In this document: positions 30,640 to 40,585 of the stretch, one piece after another
Numbering within the stretch: the stretch's first letter is position 1
Layout: the number at the start of each line of letters is the position of its first letter
The notes under the pieces: model-generated
What the model saw: the letters and a program-made list of their open reading frames with translations, nothing else
Database searches by the model: none
What the model was told of the DNA's origin: nothing
From: Chara braunii
Lineage: Eukaryota > Streptophyta > Charophyceae > Charales > Characeae
Length of the DNA stretch: 40,585 nucleotides
Direction of reading: 5' to 3'
Assembly: GCA_003427395.1 (NCBI GenBank)
Contig: BFEA01000144.1
Span: forward strand, 2,720,875-2,761,459
Translations under genes and position numbers: made by a program

Positions 30640-32953
30640 ATGGAAGTAGAGAATGCACTGAGAGAACCACGGTCCCCTCCCAGGGCTCCTGATGAAGAAA
30701 GAGAAGATGCAGACTATTTGAAGGAACTCATTCGTCTCTGTTATCATGAAGGCATCATGCCCTCAGATATCGACCCGGGGGAGATGACGATAGAAGGTCG
30801 GGAAGCTAGATTCAAAGTTAACGTGGCTCTTGACCAAGCCAAAATTAATTGGTTGAAAGATCACACGGTAACTTTCATCTTTCGTGCCGGGGCAAGATTC
30901 TTACCTAGGAATGTAAAGGAAGAAATCGTTAGGGCATATGAAGATAACAAAGTCGCCGAAGGAAGTTTCGCTTCGGAGTCGTTCCAAAGAGGAAGAGTGA
31001 AGATGGAGTCTCCGAACGTAGTGTCCTACGTGGCCAAGTCCCTGGAAATCGCTAGATGGTTAGTACAGAAAGGAAGTAATGAACTCACCGTGGGAGCAAC
31101 AACGTAAGGCTTTGACTTCAAACCCTGGGTTGACGAAGGCACAACTAAGACAGCAAAGACGAGTGGAAGACGAGGATAATTTCTCGGTTATTGCCGTGCA
31201 AGTACCACTGGATACGTTTTTTTACTTGGAGGCTCAAGTTCGTCGAGCGATAGGCCAAGTGTTGCGTGCTCATCCCCCTGAACAAGAGCGCATGCGTCCT
31301 GCTCTGGTCAACATTAAGTTTGACATCAATCCAGCTGCAAAGGGAAATATAAAGGATAAACTTTGGATAGACACGTCTGAAGGCGATGTGTTGGAAGTCA
31401 AGTTGGCGTCGTCACAGACTCCAAAGTGTCGACGATGCAGAGCCTTTTTCCACATAGAAGATTAATGTAGGAGAGGCGCTCGGCAGCAGCAAGCAAACGG
31501 TGCAACCTCCGGCCCGGTTCATCATCAGGCCGATTCGGGAGCAGGGACAGCAGGGCAAAACTATCAAGGCCCATTGGGCCCAATTCAACATTCGGTACCC
31601 AGCGGGCAGGTTTCAACAACTCTTCCTTCGTCTTCGCAAGCTCGAAGCGCTTCCGGAACTTATGGGCAAGGCAACCCGGCTGTGCATCCATGCCTCCTCT
31701 CAACGTCTAACTTTACTCAGCTCCTTGGAGGGCACTTACCGGGGGGACCGTCCACTAGCTATCCTCCTCCAGGCTTGTCTTCCGTTTTTCAAGCGCCTTC
31801 TTCGGTGGGATTCTCTATGCGGGACAACGCAGCGTTCTCTCCTGGTCAACAGGTGCACCCGAATTGTGTCCAGTTGCCTGGAAACCACTCTCAGGGAGGG
31901 TTACCATGGAACTTGTCTTCGATGATGCCGTGGAACATTCCAGCGTATTTGTATGGTATTCCTTCGGGGATATCTCAGTCGTTGACATTTGTACACTTCC
32001 GACCAGGTCAGCAAGAGATCGGAGCGGCATTGTCGACCTATATGGAGCAGCCCCTCGTCACAAGACCAGTTGGAGTTGAACCAGGGCCCTCTCAAGAAGT
32101 GCCGAGAACGTCAACGACAATGGAGGTTGTTAGTACTCCACCGAGACCGGGAGCAGCACGAGCTCTCCTCCTAGGAGGATAACCAAGTTCCTCCAGAGCC
32201 TATGTAAACACACCAGGGAAGCAGCGAAAACTGGATCGTGAAGGAAGCTACGCATCAGGAGGAGGGAATTTGGAGGCTGAACTATCAACCACCTCTTTAC
32301 AAGGATCGGATAACAACTGCACGGTGATTGGAACTCCAGGAACCAAAATGTCGAGACGGAGGAAACCTATCTCGCTTGTGAAGGGTCAACTCCCAGACAT
32401 TGAGAACAAGATTCTTCCGCTCTTCTGCGTGGCGGTAAGAAACTCTTATTGGATGATCTTTTTCATCAGTCCGGATGGAGCGCCAACTTTGGTAAGTGTT
32501 CCCGCCCCTGACACACCGATGCCTACAGCGGTAGCTACCCTCACACGCACAGCCATTCAGGATAAGTTCGCCTTCCGTTTGATCCCTGATATTATCATGG
32601 TGAGGTTAATTGTTGACCGTCCTGAGCAGGTCGGGAAAATAATAAAGTTTTTCGTCCTCCTGCTCGATGTTCGATTTGCAGAAGGCCAGTTGGAGGCCTT
32701 GGAGCAAGAAGGACTCCGCCTCATTCCGCTCGCGTGGATCACAAAAAAACGAAGGCAGGAACTCTGTCGAGTTAAGATCCCTCCTCTGAAACAAGCAAAA
32801 TGCTTGTTGGAATTGGAGAGTCGGCTCCCGAAAGACAAAAAGCTTGGCTCTCAATTCCTCCTTTCCCTCCTTTACGATACCTGGCTGTTTGATAACCCTC
32901 TCCCTCCCCAAGCCCGTATCCAACCGTCATCGGGGATTAGGCCCGCCACATGA
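30640..32953 (+). pseudogene. LINE-2 ORF1, zinc-knuckle protein, nearly intact
   Basis: ATG at 30640 (MEVENALREP). The first frame runs to about 31100. One shift leads into a frame that stays the same from 31079 to 32953 with only two stops (31463 and 32180). Matches to LINE-1 ORF1 include the DADYLKELIRLCYHEG and VKEEIVRAYEDNKVAEG regions. The CCHC knuckle is CRRCRAFFHIED-stop-C (31424-31468): the first stop sits inside the knuckle, which otherwise keeps CX2CX4HX4C spacing. A Pro/Ser/Gly/Gln-rich middle and a hydrophobic C-terminal domain (about 32350-32900) follow. The TGA stop overlaps the ORF2 start as ATGA. Confidence 0.8.
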
Positions 32954-33600
32954 GCAAGATCAAGTTTCTGAGTTTAAATATGAGAGGGCTAGGGGACTCG
33001 TTGGGTAGATTTAAGAAGGAAAGGTTAAAAGTTTGGATCCACTCGGAGAATATTCAAATTGCTTGTCTTCAAGAAACAAAATTAACCGAAGAAAAAATCA
33101 ACTCCCTTAGTAATTGGTGGAATGGCCCGCAGTTGTGGTCCCCCGCCATGGGCTCTAGGGGAGGAGTAACGATCCTAATCCATTGAAATCTTGATGCAGA
33201 AATTGTGGATTACTACTCTGATTTGTGGGGACGTTGGGCCTGGATCAAACTATGGATCCAAGATCAGTATTGGTTGATAGCCTGTGTGTATGCTTCAACC
33301 GACCCCTCGTTTCGTGGCTTATTCTTTGAAGATTTGCTCTATATAATTCCAGAGTGTGATCATCTTATAGTGGCTGAAGACTGGAATTTGTCGCTGGATA
33401 TTTTCAACCATGTGCAGACTTCGGAATGCCCTAGGGATAAACTTGCCCTAACTAATTCAATGAACTCTTTGGAGCTGATTGATCCTTTTCACCTGACTCA
33501 CCCAGAAAGCGATGGTTTCACGTGGGTCTAAAACCCAAGACAGTCTGGGGGGGTAGTAAGTCGAAGGCTAGACTATTTTTTGATCTCTCATAAATTATCA
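32950..33600 (+). pseudogene. LINE-2 ORF2 start: APE-type endonuclease, truncated
   Basis: ATG at 32950 lies in an ATGA overlap with ORF1. The frame keeps SLNMRGLGD, CLQETKL, RGGVTIL, AEDWNLSLD and RRLDYFLIS in the order of LINE-1. A TGA at 33184 sits where LINE-1 has Arg (CATTGA versus CATAGA), and a TAA occurs at 33529. Similarity stops just after the LDYFL motif, so the C-terminal catalytic Asp-His pair and the whole reverse transcriptase are absent. Confidence 0.8.
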
Positions 33601-34269
33601 ACAGAAAAAATGTGCGAAAATTCCTTCCGTTTTTCAACTTCTAGAATGTTGAAATCAACATTTGAGTATGGAGAAGGGTTCCCGTCAACTGTTTGTATCG
33701 AAACTTTACATATGTTCAACAATGGTGCCAACTAGTTGTCAACATCGCCATCATAATTTCAACTTGTTTTCAACATTTATCCAGCGTGCGCTTTACTGTC
33801 GTCCAACAACATGCTTGTCACTGTGGGANTTCGCTAGTGCGGGCCTTTGAGCCATTACAGAATGGGGCTTGTCGTTGCAAATGGCCCGCACNAGCNAACT
33901 TGTGATACATTATTTCCCTGCGCGCCAAGTGTGCTTTCCTGTCCTGCGCACCAAGTTGTGCCGAGCCGCCACGATACATGTTCTCCCTACGCCACACATG
34001 GAGGGCTAGTCAGGGAGGCACAGCGACCTGCCATTGTCCACTGTCCCCCGTAAAGGTGTTCCCGTATTGGCGATAATGCATCCCCCTGACTACAAGTACG
34101 GAGCGTAGCCTACTAGGTTTAAGTGGGATCCGACTGCTTTTTTGCAGGTCTTCCCGTCGAGTTCGGGAGGTAGTGAAAACGAATGTGTACATGGTAGGTT
34201 TTTACAAAGCCCGTGGCAAAAAAGAACTTCCCGTAATCAGAAGAAGCCAACACTGTCCATGCATCTGAA

Positions 34270-34273
<4 letters not shown>
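33601..34273. other. Unassigned sequence with GTTGA/TCAAC hairpins
   Basis: ATGTTGA-AA-TCAACAT at 33646-33661 is a 7-bp hairpin, and TCAACA/TGTTGA strings recur to about 33780. Several ambiguous bases lie near 33830-33895. No gene recognised. Confidence 0.5.

Positions 34274-34300
<27 letters not shown>
34274..34300. repeat. Poly(T) tract
   Basis: 27 T. Could be the poly(A) tail of a minus-strand insertion; no element was recognised beside it. Confidence 0.9.
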
Positions 34301-34383
34301 CCCTTCCTTGGTGTTCGGTGGTCCGCCTTCCGTATGTCCGTAGTCGTAAATACTGTGTGATAATATAAGATCCAATAGGGCGG

Positions 34384-34770
34384 TGTCGGACCAAATACCC
34401 TTACAAGGGTATTTGGCCATGCTTTTGCATTCGACACGGTGATGGCGTCGGCTACCATGACGGAGCCAGACTGGGATGAAAAGGGTGTGTCTGCTTTGGC
34501 GTGGCACTTGAAACGATTTCCTAGGCCGTTAAGGCCAAGGCAAATTGGTGATAAAGTTTCGAAAGTATGTGCGCGCTGTCGGACCAAATACCCTTACAAG
34601 GGTATTTGGCCATGCTTTTGCATTCGACACGATGACGGCGTCGGCTACCATGACAGAGCCAGTTGAAGGGTGTGCACACTTGAGCGTGACACTCGAAACG
34701 GATTCCTCGGCCAATGAGTCAGGGGCAGATCGGTGAGAAAATTTCGTTAGTATGCGAGCGCGTTATTGTG
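34384..34770. repeat. 193-bp tandem repeat with 26-base palindrome
   Basis: Two units start at 34384 and about 34577, offset 193. The first 85 bases are almost identical; the rest is diverged. Each unit opens with 12-bp inverted arms, CCAAATACCCTT and AAGGGTATTTGG, spaced by AC (34391-34416 and 34584-34609). A partial form of the same palindrome is at 4048-4070. Frames over it are shadows. Confidence 0.85.
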
Positions 34771-35340
34771 ACGCGCGCTCTGATGGTCAGAATCTGTAGT
34801 GTTACCCTTCGACCGACGAGGTCGAGGGATCGGTTGGGCTAGTGTTGTGTCGGAAAGATTACGACACACACTAGGACATAATCATCGGTACATTAGTCAG
34901 GGTTAATTAATATACGCACCGGCCATACGGCCGAGGCGATTATTAATGTGTAATCAACGGGATTGCAATAACCCTTTTGAATGCTAACTTTTATCTTCTT
35001 CTGCTCGGCGGTCTGGTCCCTGCGCATCTAGTACCGGCCGACCTACTACTCGAGTGTTTTCCCCGCTGCTTTGAGAGTCGCAGGCCTAACCCCGCCACTC
35101 GAGTGTTTTTCCGCTGCGCCCCTCAATGTCGCGGCCAAGGCTAAAGTACCGGCCCTTCGGGCCATACCGGTTAACCAGGTGCCCTTGCGGGTCACACATA
35201 CACTCAAACCGACAAGCACTCCGACAGGTAAGCAGTCCGGCGAGCATGTGCGCCCGCAGGTTTAGAAACCAGTTCAGATCACTAGGCGGACTGAGCCCGC
35301 CGCCATTTATATACTGGAACTGCTCCCCTTCATCTTGAAG
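34771..35340. other. Unassigned sequence with short inverted repeats
   Basis: CGACCGACGAGGTCG at 34809 and CGGCCATACGGCCG at 34920 are short hairpins, and TGTGTCG..CGACACA lies near 34846-34868. ACTCGAGTGTTTT recurs at 35048 and 35097. No gene recognised. Confidence 0.5.
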
Positions 35341-35342
35341 TG

Positions 35343-35431
35343 GGAGCTAGCTCAGTAGGTTTCAATGCTGTTTGACATGCGGGGGATCTTGGGATCAAGA
35401 CCTACCGCCCTCTAAGTTAGCTCCCCCTTTG
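35343..35431 (+). ncRNA. tRNA-like sequence (A- and B-box)
   Basis: A-box TAGCTCAGTAGG at 35349-35360 is followed by a B-box-like GGGATCAAGACC at 35390. GGGAGCTA (35343) and TAGCTCCC (about 35419) form an inverted pair around the unit. Internal arms do not give a normal cloverleaf, so a tRNA-derived SINE head or tRNA pseudogene is more likely than a working tRNA. Confidence 0.45.
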
Positions 35432-35559
35432 GAAGGGAGCTCTACCTTGTTTTACCCCGCCTTCGGACACACGGGGCTTGATCCGGTGACTTCAGTATCC
35501 GAGTGAAGACCTGTTAGAGCCCGTTGTGACAAGTGGCATCAACGGGTAGTTAGTAGTTA

Positions 35560-35619
35560 GTTTTCTATTTTCTTTTGTTTATATTTTCTTGTTTAATTTT
35601 NNTANTTGCAGTTAGATTN

Positions 35620-35673
<54 letters not shown>

Positions 35674-35695
35674 NTNTGANNTTTTTTTTTTNTTC
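35560..35695. repeat. Poly(T) with ambiguous bases
   Basis: About 55 T interrupted by n calls at both edges (35601-35619 and 35674-35692). Homopolymer length and flanks are not reliable here. Confidence 0.9.
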
Positions 35696-36000
35696 TTTTC
35701 GCCCTTCACACGGGAAACTGGAACGATGCATCTGCAGGCGAAGAACGGGAAGATCCATTCCCGTAGCAGCCACTGATACTGGGCTTCCCGACATCCCGCT
35801 CCGACAACAACGGGGAGGACTATCGAGCTGGAAGCGCACACAGGCAGAAGAGTAGCGCGTGCGGGAGTGCGTGCGCGGGGAATCGCAAAAAAAAAAAGCG
35901 AGGGGCTGCGCACGCAAGCAGAGGAGATGGCGAGCGGAGCAGGCAGATAGCACGTAGGAGAAGATCAAGAAGGGGTCGCGAGGAACGAGAGTGAGACATC
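35696..36000. other. Unassigned GC-rich sequence
   Basis: No gene recognised. Minus-strand frames cross poly(T)/poly(A) runs and are artefacts. Confidence 0.4.
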
Positions 36001-36365
36001 AGGAAAAGGTAGGGGAAAAAAAAAAAAAAAAAGCGGGCGAGGGGAGATAGAGTTGGCCGCGCGCGCAGAGAAGTAGTATAGGAAGAAGAAGAAGAATGAA
36101 GAAGAGGGAGAAGAGAAAGAAGAAGAAGGAGTAGGGAGAGGGGGAGATGAGGTGGAGCGCCCGGAGCTGCAAGGAAGAAGGCACCGCGGGGAGGATGGAG
36201 AAAGCCATCGCGGAGGAAAAGGAAGCAGGACCGCGAAGGAGAAGGCGGTGAGATAAGTAGCGAGAGGGAGAGAGTGGGATAAGTAGAGGAAGAGGAAGAA
36301 GTCGTAGGAGGAGGAGGAAGAAGGAGAAGAAGAAGGAGAAGGAGAGGGAAGGAGGAAAATACTTA
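36001..36365 (+). repeat. Long purine-rich tract
   Basis: The plus strand is mostly G/A (GAAGAAGAAG, GGAGGAGGAAGAAGG) with poly(A) at 36016-36032. Long mirror-like purine stretches can form triplex DNA. The Ser/Phe/Leu frames opposite are compositional. Confidence 0.75.
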
Positions 36366-37020
36366 CCTGAGCGTTTGGCGACGACAATCACTACGGCGAC
36401 GACAGCGACTATGACGACGGGCTGACGACGACGACGGTGACAACGAGAATGGCGGGGAGAGAGAGAGGGAGAACCGGTAAGTTCCGATCTTGCGGCTAAC
36501 CTCATGGTGTTGTCATAATAGGAAGAGCAAAGGTGAATGAACTTACTCCTACAATATGAAAATATACACTGCATAAGTGTGTGTCTGTGTGTATATGAGT
36601 GAGATATGGGTATGTGTGGCATCTGTTAGTTGGGATCGAGGTTGTGAGTGATACGAGGGACAAACCTGGTGCTTGAGGCGAATGGCATTGGTCGAGATTA
36701 CGAACGGACCAGCCGCTAAAGACTACGGTGCGGCATCGTGAACGTACGGAAGACACGACTACAGTCTTCCCCCGAATATAACGCTCGGTCATTATAGCCG
36801 AATTTTGTCTATCTTTCAGTCTAAATTCAGTTAGAATGACCGTACGTTGTATTCGGTGGAAGACTGCAGCCTAACGCTACTTCTATAGATAGGATGATCG
36901 AAAAGCGAGTGAATCTAACGCTACAACATGGGAATATACATCACTACACAAGAGTGTGTATGCGTGAGTGTGTGTGAGTGCGCACGTGTCCGTGTAGGTG
37001 TATGCTTGCGTGCATAAGTT
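36366..37020. other. Unassigned sequence with GT-rich islands
   Basis: Two phrases, ACAATATGAAAATATACACT (36549) and ACAACATGGGAATATACATC (36923), stand before GT-rich stretches. They match the microsatellite-linked motif at 10999. A minus-strand donor-like CAGGTAAGTA lies at about 36359-36368. Confidence 0.5.
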
Positions 37021-37048
37021 TGATCACCGCCGATCTCGCGCTACTTTG

Positions 37049-37136
37049 ATCGATAGAATGAGCAAATAAAAAAGGGGCGGTGTATATTTCCACGTTTCAG
37101 CAGACGATTCATTTCGTTTTTGCTCATCCTATCGAT
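37049..37136. repeat. Foldback repeat, copy 1
   Basis: Arms ATCGATAGAATGAGCAAA (37049-37066) and TTTGCTCATCCTATCGAT (37119-37136) are complementary at 17 of 18 positions. The interior has GTGTATATTTCCACGTTTCA. A (GT)n run starts directly after. Confidence 0.85.
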
Positions 37137-37150
37137 GAAATGCTTGTGTG

Positions 37151-37200
<50 letters not shown>

Positions 37201-37262
37201 TGTGTGAGTGTGTGTTTGTGAGACGTTCAAGATTCAACCAAGGTGTGTGAGAGAGACAGAGA
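37137..37262. repeat. (GT)n microsatellite and GA tail
   Basis: GT repeats 37144-37215 with interruptions, then GAGAGACAGAGAGAGAG to about 37268. Confidence 0.9.
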
Positions 37263-37333
37263 GAGAGACTCTAAGTCTCCGACCTTGGCTAACAGCTAAG
37301 TCTCCAACTCGCGCCTCGCCGCGCGATACTTGG

Positions 37334-37420
37334 ATCGATGGAATGAGCAAATGAAAACGTGACTGTGTATATTTCCACGTTTCAGCGGAAGATTCATTCC
37401 GTTTTGCTCATCCTATCGAT
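37334..37420. repeat. Foldback repeat, copy 2
   Basis: Arms ATCGATGGAATGAGCAAA (37334-37351) and TTTGCTCATCCTATCGAT (37403-37420), with nested ACGTG/CACGT inside. Followed by GT repeats at 37426-37455. Confidence 0.85.
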
Positions 37421-37559
37421 GGAATGTGTGTGTGTATGTGTGTGTGTGTGTGTGCGAGAAGGAGAAGACATTATGTAATGAGAAGGGAGAGATGAAATGA
37501 AGGAAAGAAAACTTACTTGTCAGGACTGTCCACGGTCGTCGTTGCTGCCGTGCGAAGAG

Positions 37560-37625
37560 AAGCCCACACTCATTCTACAAGCATGGGACCGGAAAAGATC
37601 GATTATATACATTCGTTATTTTTAA

Positions 37626-37660
<35 letters not shown>

Positions 37661-38089
37661 TATTACTATTATGCATAGCCTTGGTGAACGTGGCATCTGA
37701 GTGGGGGGAATGAGGTTGAGAGTGTAGTGCGAGACGTACCTGGTGCTGAAGCGCACGACATTGGTCGCTATATGCTCGTACTTCGGGAATGTTGTTGATG
37801 TCATCTTTCGGCTTCGTAGTATAGGCTAGATAGGATATGCCACGTGTAGTCTGGGCGCCAAGCGCCAAATAGGATATCCACATTGGTTCTTCGTTGATGA
37901 TGATGATGAGTCTATTCCAGCATTGTCAATTCTGAGCTTTTGGAGTGCTCTTATTTAGTGAAAAATTGTGATGCAACTCTGTTGTTGGATCTCGACTGTC
38001 TAGTCTGTATACGTGGTGATGTTTGATTGCTGGAGTTCGCCATCGCTCATCTTTTATTACTATTATTACTATTATTATTATTATTATTA

Positions 38090-38130
<41 letters not shown>

Positions 38131-38520
38131 TGCGTGGTTCTTAGGTCCACGTGGCATCTGTGTAGGACGAGGCTGTGTGTGAAACGAGAAAAACTTACCT
38201 GGTACTGATGCATGGCGCATTGACTTTGAGATCTGCTCGTACTTCGGGGGGGAGCTGTTGTCGTCAACTTAGGCATTGTAGTATAGGCTAGATAGGATCT
38301 GCAACATGTAATCTGGGCACCGGGCGCCAGATAGGATATCAACTCTGGTTCTTTGTTGATGAGGATGAGACTATTCCAACATTGACAATTATCATCTTTT
38401 GCAGTGATTTTATTTGGAGTAACTCGTGATGCAACTCTGCAGTTGGTTCGAGGTCACGACTAGCGAGTCTTATGTAATTGATGCTGTCTGATTACTGAAT
38501 TTCGCTATTGTTGATCTGCC
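37560..38520 (-). repeat. 461-bp tandem repeat with ATT arrays and conserved splice donors
   Basis: Unit landmarks GTAGTATAGGCTAGATAGGA at 37816 and 38278, and GCTCGTACTTCGGG at 37774 and 38235, give a period of about 461. Each unit includes an ATT/TTA array (37628-37672; 38056-38130) and a minus-strand open stretch (37740-37883; 38199-38342). That stretch encodes SYLA-containing peptides ending Gln exactly at CAG followed by GTACGT or GTAAGT. This suggests a duplicated exon plus intron start; no acceptor or wider gene was found. Confidence 0.65.
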
Positions 38521-38523
38521 TTT

Positions 38524-39158
<635 letters not shown>

Positions 39159-39775
39159 TTGAGCCGTGCTGCATCCTCGGTGAGAGGAAAGAGGGGGGAG
39201 GCAAATAGGCAAGGACATACAGACTGTCGGACAGATAGACAATCTGAAGCAGACAGCCAGACACAGGCAACCAGACAGGTTGCGGCGGGCAGACAGGCTC
39301 AACATGGACAGACACAGACCTATCGAGACAAGCACAGATGTGCACGCAGACTGAACCAGACAGGCAGACGGACTGGGCAGTCAGACAGATTGGACAGTCA
39401 GACACAGACTGTGACACATGCACTCAGTCACACGACGACAGTCACTCTGTGACATGTAAACGCATTCACTCAATGACATAGACACGGTGACGAAGACACT
39501 GTAAACAGATAAGTACACAATGTCACAGTCACACATACACACAATGACACATGCACGGTGAAACACACGCATACACAATGGGATGGACACAGTCGTTGTG
39601 ACATACACAGTCAAAGTGGAACAGACCCAGACATTGTGACACACGCAGTCACAATGGGACAGATACACACTGTGACACACACGGTTGCACCATGACCTAC
39701 AGATGCACGATGACGCACAGTCTTACACGGTGCACAAACACGGTGCACGGTCATACACAGTGCACAGTCACGTCG
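39159..39775. repeat. Degenerate minisatellites (CAGA-rich, then TGTGACACA-rich)
   Basis: 39180-39420 is built from CAGACAGAC-like words. 39400-39775 is built from TGTGACACACGCAGTCACAATGGGACAG-like words in imperfect repetition. Reading frames in both directions are repeat artefacts. Confidence 0.8.
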
Positions 39776-39959
39776 TCGCGCGCGGCAGTCCCACACCCTA
39801 GACGCAAAGTGAAGTTTTTGGTGTTGGACCTCACGGTCGTGTCACGCAGGAGTTTTGTTTTTGTCACTTTACGAAATACTTACTCCGACCGTGCGCGCGT
39901 GCTATACCTTTCGCGACTCCCTACGACAGGTTAGGGTCCCGCGAGGTACAACATACCTT

Positions 39960-39991
39960 CACCTGTGGGAGTTGTCACCATCCCTTAGGTG
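39960..39991 (-). other. Conserved hairpin of repeat head, copy IV
   Basis: CACCT-GT-GGGA (39960-39970) pairs with TCCC-TT-AGGTG (39981-39991) around the loop GTTGTCACCA. Confidence 0.65.
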
Positions 39992-39999
39992 GGCGTATC

Positions 40000-40011
40000 C
40001 CTGATGAGCTA
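40000..40011 (-). promoter_or_regulatory. tRNA-type A-box, copy IV
   Basis: The minus strand reads TAGCTCATCAGG. Confidence 0.4.
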
Positions 40012-40585
40012 CTGACCCACGTGCGAAGACTTTTACATGCAATCGCAGACGTAGGCCATCCGAGCGCGTTTTCTCGATCGCCGTAGCATAGGCATACGCG
40101 CGGTAAAACGCCTTAAGACTGACCCGTATATCGAGCCCCGAGGTGCTAAATCTCAGGACCGACTATCTAATCAGGTCGACTTCTCGAACAGTCTTCCACG
40201 CTTAACTAACTATGACAATGACTCTATGTCCCCTTTGTTGACCTTATAAAAATGCCAGAGTCAAACCCTTAGTGATCTCTCATTCTTTTCAAGAGAAGTC
40301 CCAAACATAATGATTTCCTAGGTACCGACCAACCTACGGTCTCATTCACAAGTATATATAGATATATGTATGTATGTAAATCAGGGGAACTGACTGAGCA
40401 GTGCACCTCACTTTCACGATTGTCGTGTCCCTTTGCCCGAATTTTCAGAAGATCTCAAACTCAGGAGACAGTACAAATATCCAACACCTGCGCAGATGCA
40501 GGAAAACACATACACACATACAAATGCAGAGACAGAATGCGCTACGAGTGTCAACCTTTAACCCACTCACAGCATGTCACTCACG

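Larger units (their letters stand above)
30353..33600 (+). mobile_element. LINE-2: related L1-type LINE, 3'-truncated
   Basis: It begins immediately after LINE-1's poly(A) with about 287 bases of putative 5' untranslated sequence. ORF1 and the first two thirds of the endonuclease follow. Similarity to LINE-1 ends near 33585-33600, before the final histidine motif of the endonuclease. Reverse transcriptase, 3' end and tail are missing. Loss of the 3' part is opposite to the usual 5' truncation and points to a later deletion or rearrangement. Its frames are less damaged than those of LINE-1. Confidence 0.8.
39776..40585 (-). mobile_element. Dispersed structured repeat, copy IV, cut by window end
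   Basis: The head is 39776-40175, with CCCACACCCTAGACGC, GGACCTCACGGTCG, the conserved hairpin and the A-box complement CCTGATGAGCTA. Similarity to copy II continues at 40188 and again at 40495-40560 against 9790-9860. A hairpin array, if present, would lie beyond the window. Confidence 0.65.

Noticed and set aside
40001-40020. CTGATGAGCTA in copy IV as a hammerhead core
   Set aside because: It is the complement of the tRNA-like A-box. The other copies read CTATTGAG and CTGCTGAG at this place, and no GAAA or stems fit.

Overview
The window looks like repeat-dominated nuclear DNA of a plant-lineage eukaryote, most likely a charophyte green alga; I think of Chara, but this is inference. The best clue is a fragment of mitochondrial nad4L of plant/charophyte type near 23 kb, read in the standard code. 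There are also L1-type LINEs with plant-like architecture, many long microsatellites, spliceosomal-type splice sites and no bacterial gene organisation. I found no intact conventional host gene. Nearly every long reading frame is a retroelement, a decayed pseudogene or a microsatellite artefact.

Layout. 0-4.1 kb: GA microsatellite, a strict 26-bp tandem repeat, a 71-bp tandem repeat whose later units grow to 91 bp, a run of small hairpins, then the head of a dispersed repeat family (copy I). 4.1-7.7 kb: GC-rich and purine-rich sequence without a recognisable gene. 7.7-8.7 kb: a tRNA-like sequence, an AT microsatellite, a complete type III hammerhead ribozyme fold on the minus strand (8246-8310), and a tRNA T-arm. 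8.7-15.7 kb: copies II and III of the dispersed family, each with a conserved hairpin head and, 1.2-1.5 kb further on, an array of hairpins whose terminal stems covary. A Myb/SANT (trihelix) pseudogene (11.1-12.45 kb) lies between them. 16.4-19.7 kb: an AT-rich block flanked by inverted 54-bp arms and holding a pseudogenic frame of unknown family. 20.7-21.75 kb: a 529-bp tandem duplication with a 30-bp palindrome.

22.6-33.6 kb: two related L1-type LINEs in head-to-tail order. LINE-1 has a poly(A) tail and degraded ORF1 (CCHC knuckle) and ORF2 (endonuclease, reverse transcriptase, zf-RVT). Its ORF1 is interrupted by the nad4L insert. LINE-2 starts directly after LINE-1's tail, keeps long ORF1 and endonuclease frames and is cut off at its 3' side. 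33.6-40.6 kb: palindromic tandem repeats, a tRNA-like sequence, homopolymers, purine tracts, foldback repeats tied to GT microsatellites, a 461-bp tandem repeat with minus-strand splice donors and ATT arrays, degenerate minisatellites, and copy IV running off the window end.

No gene pathway can be reconstructed. The biology here is mobile DNA and structured repeats: a self-cleaving RNA motif, several repeat families under apparent base-pairing constraint, and an organelle fragment captured inside a LINE.
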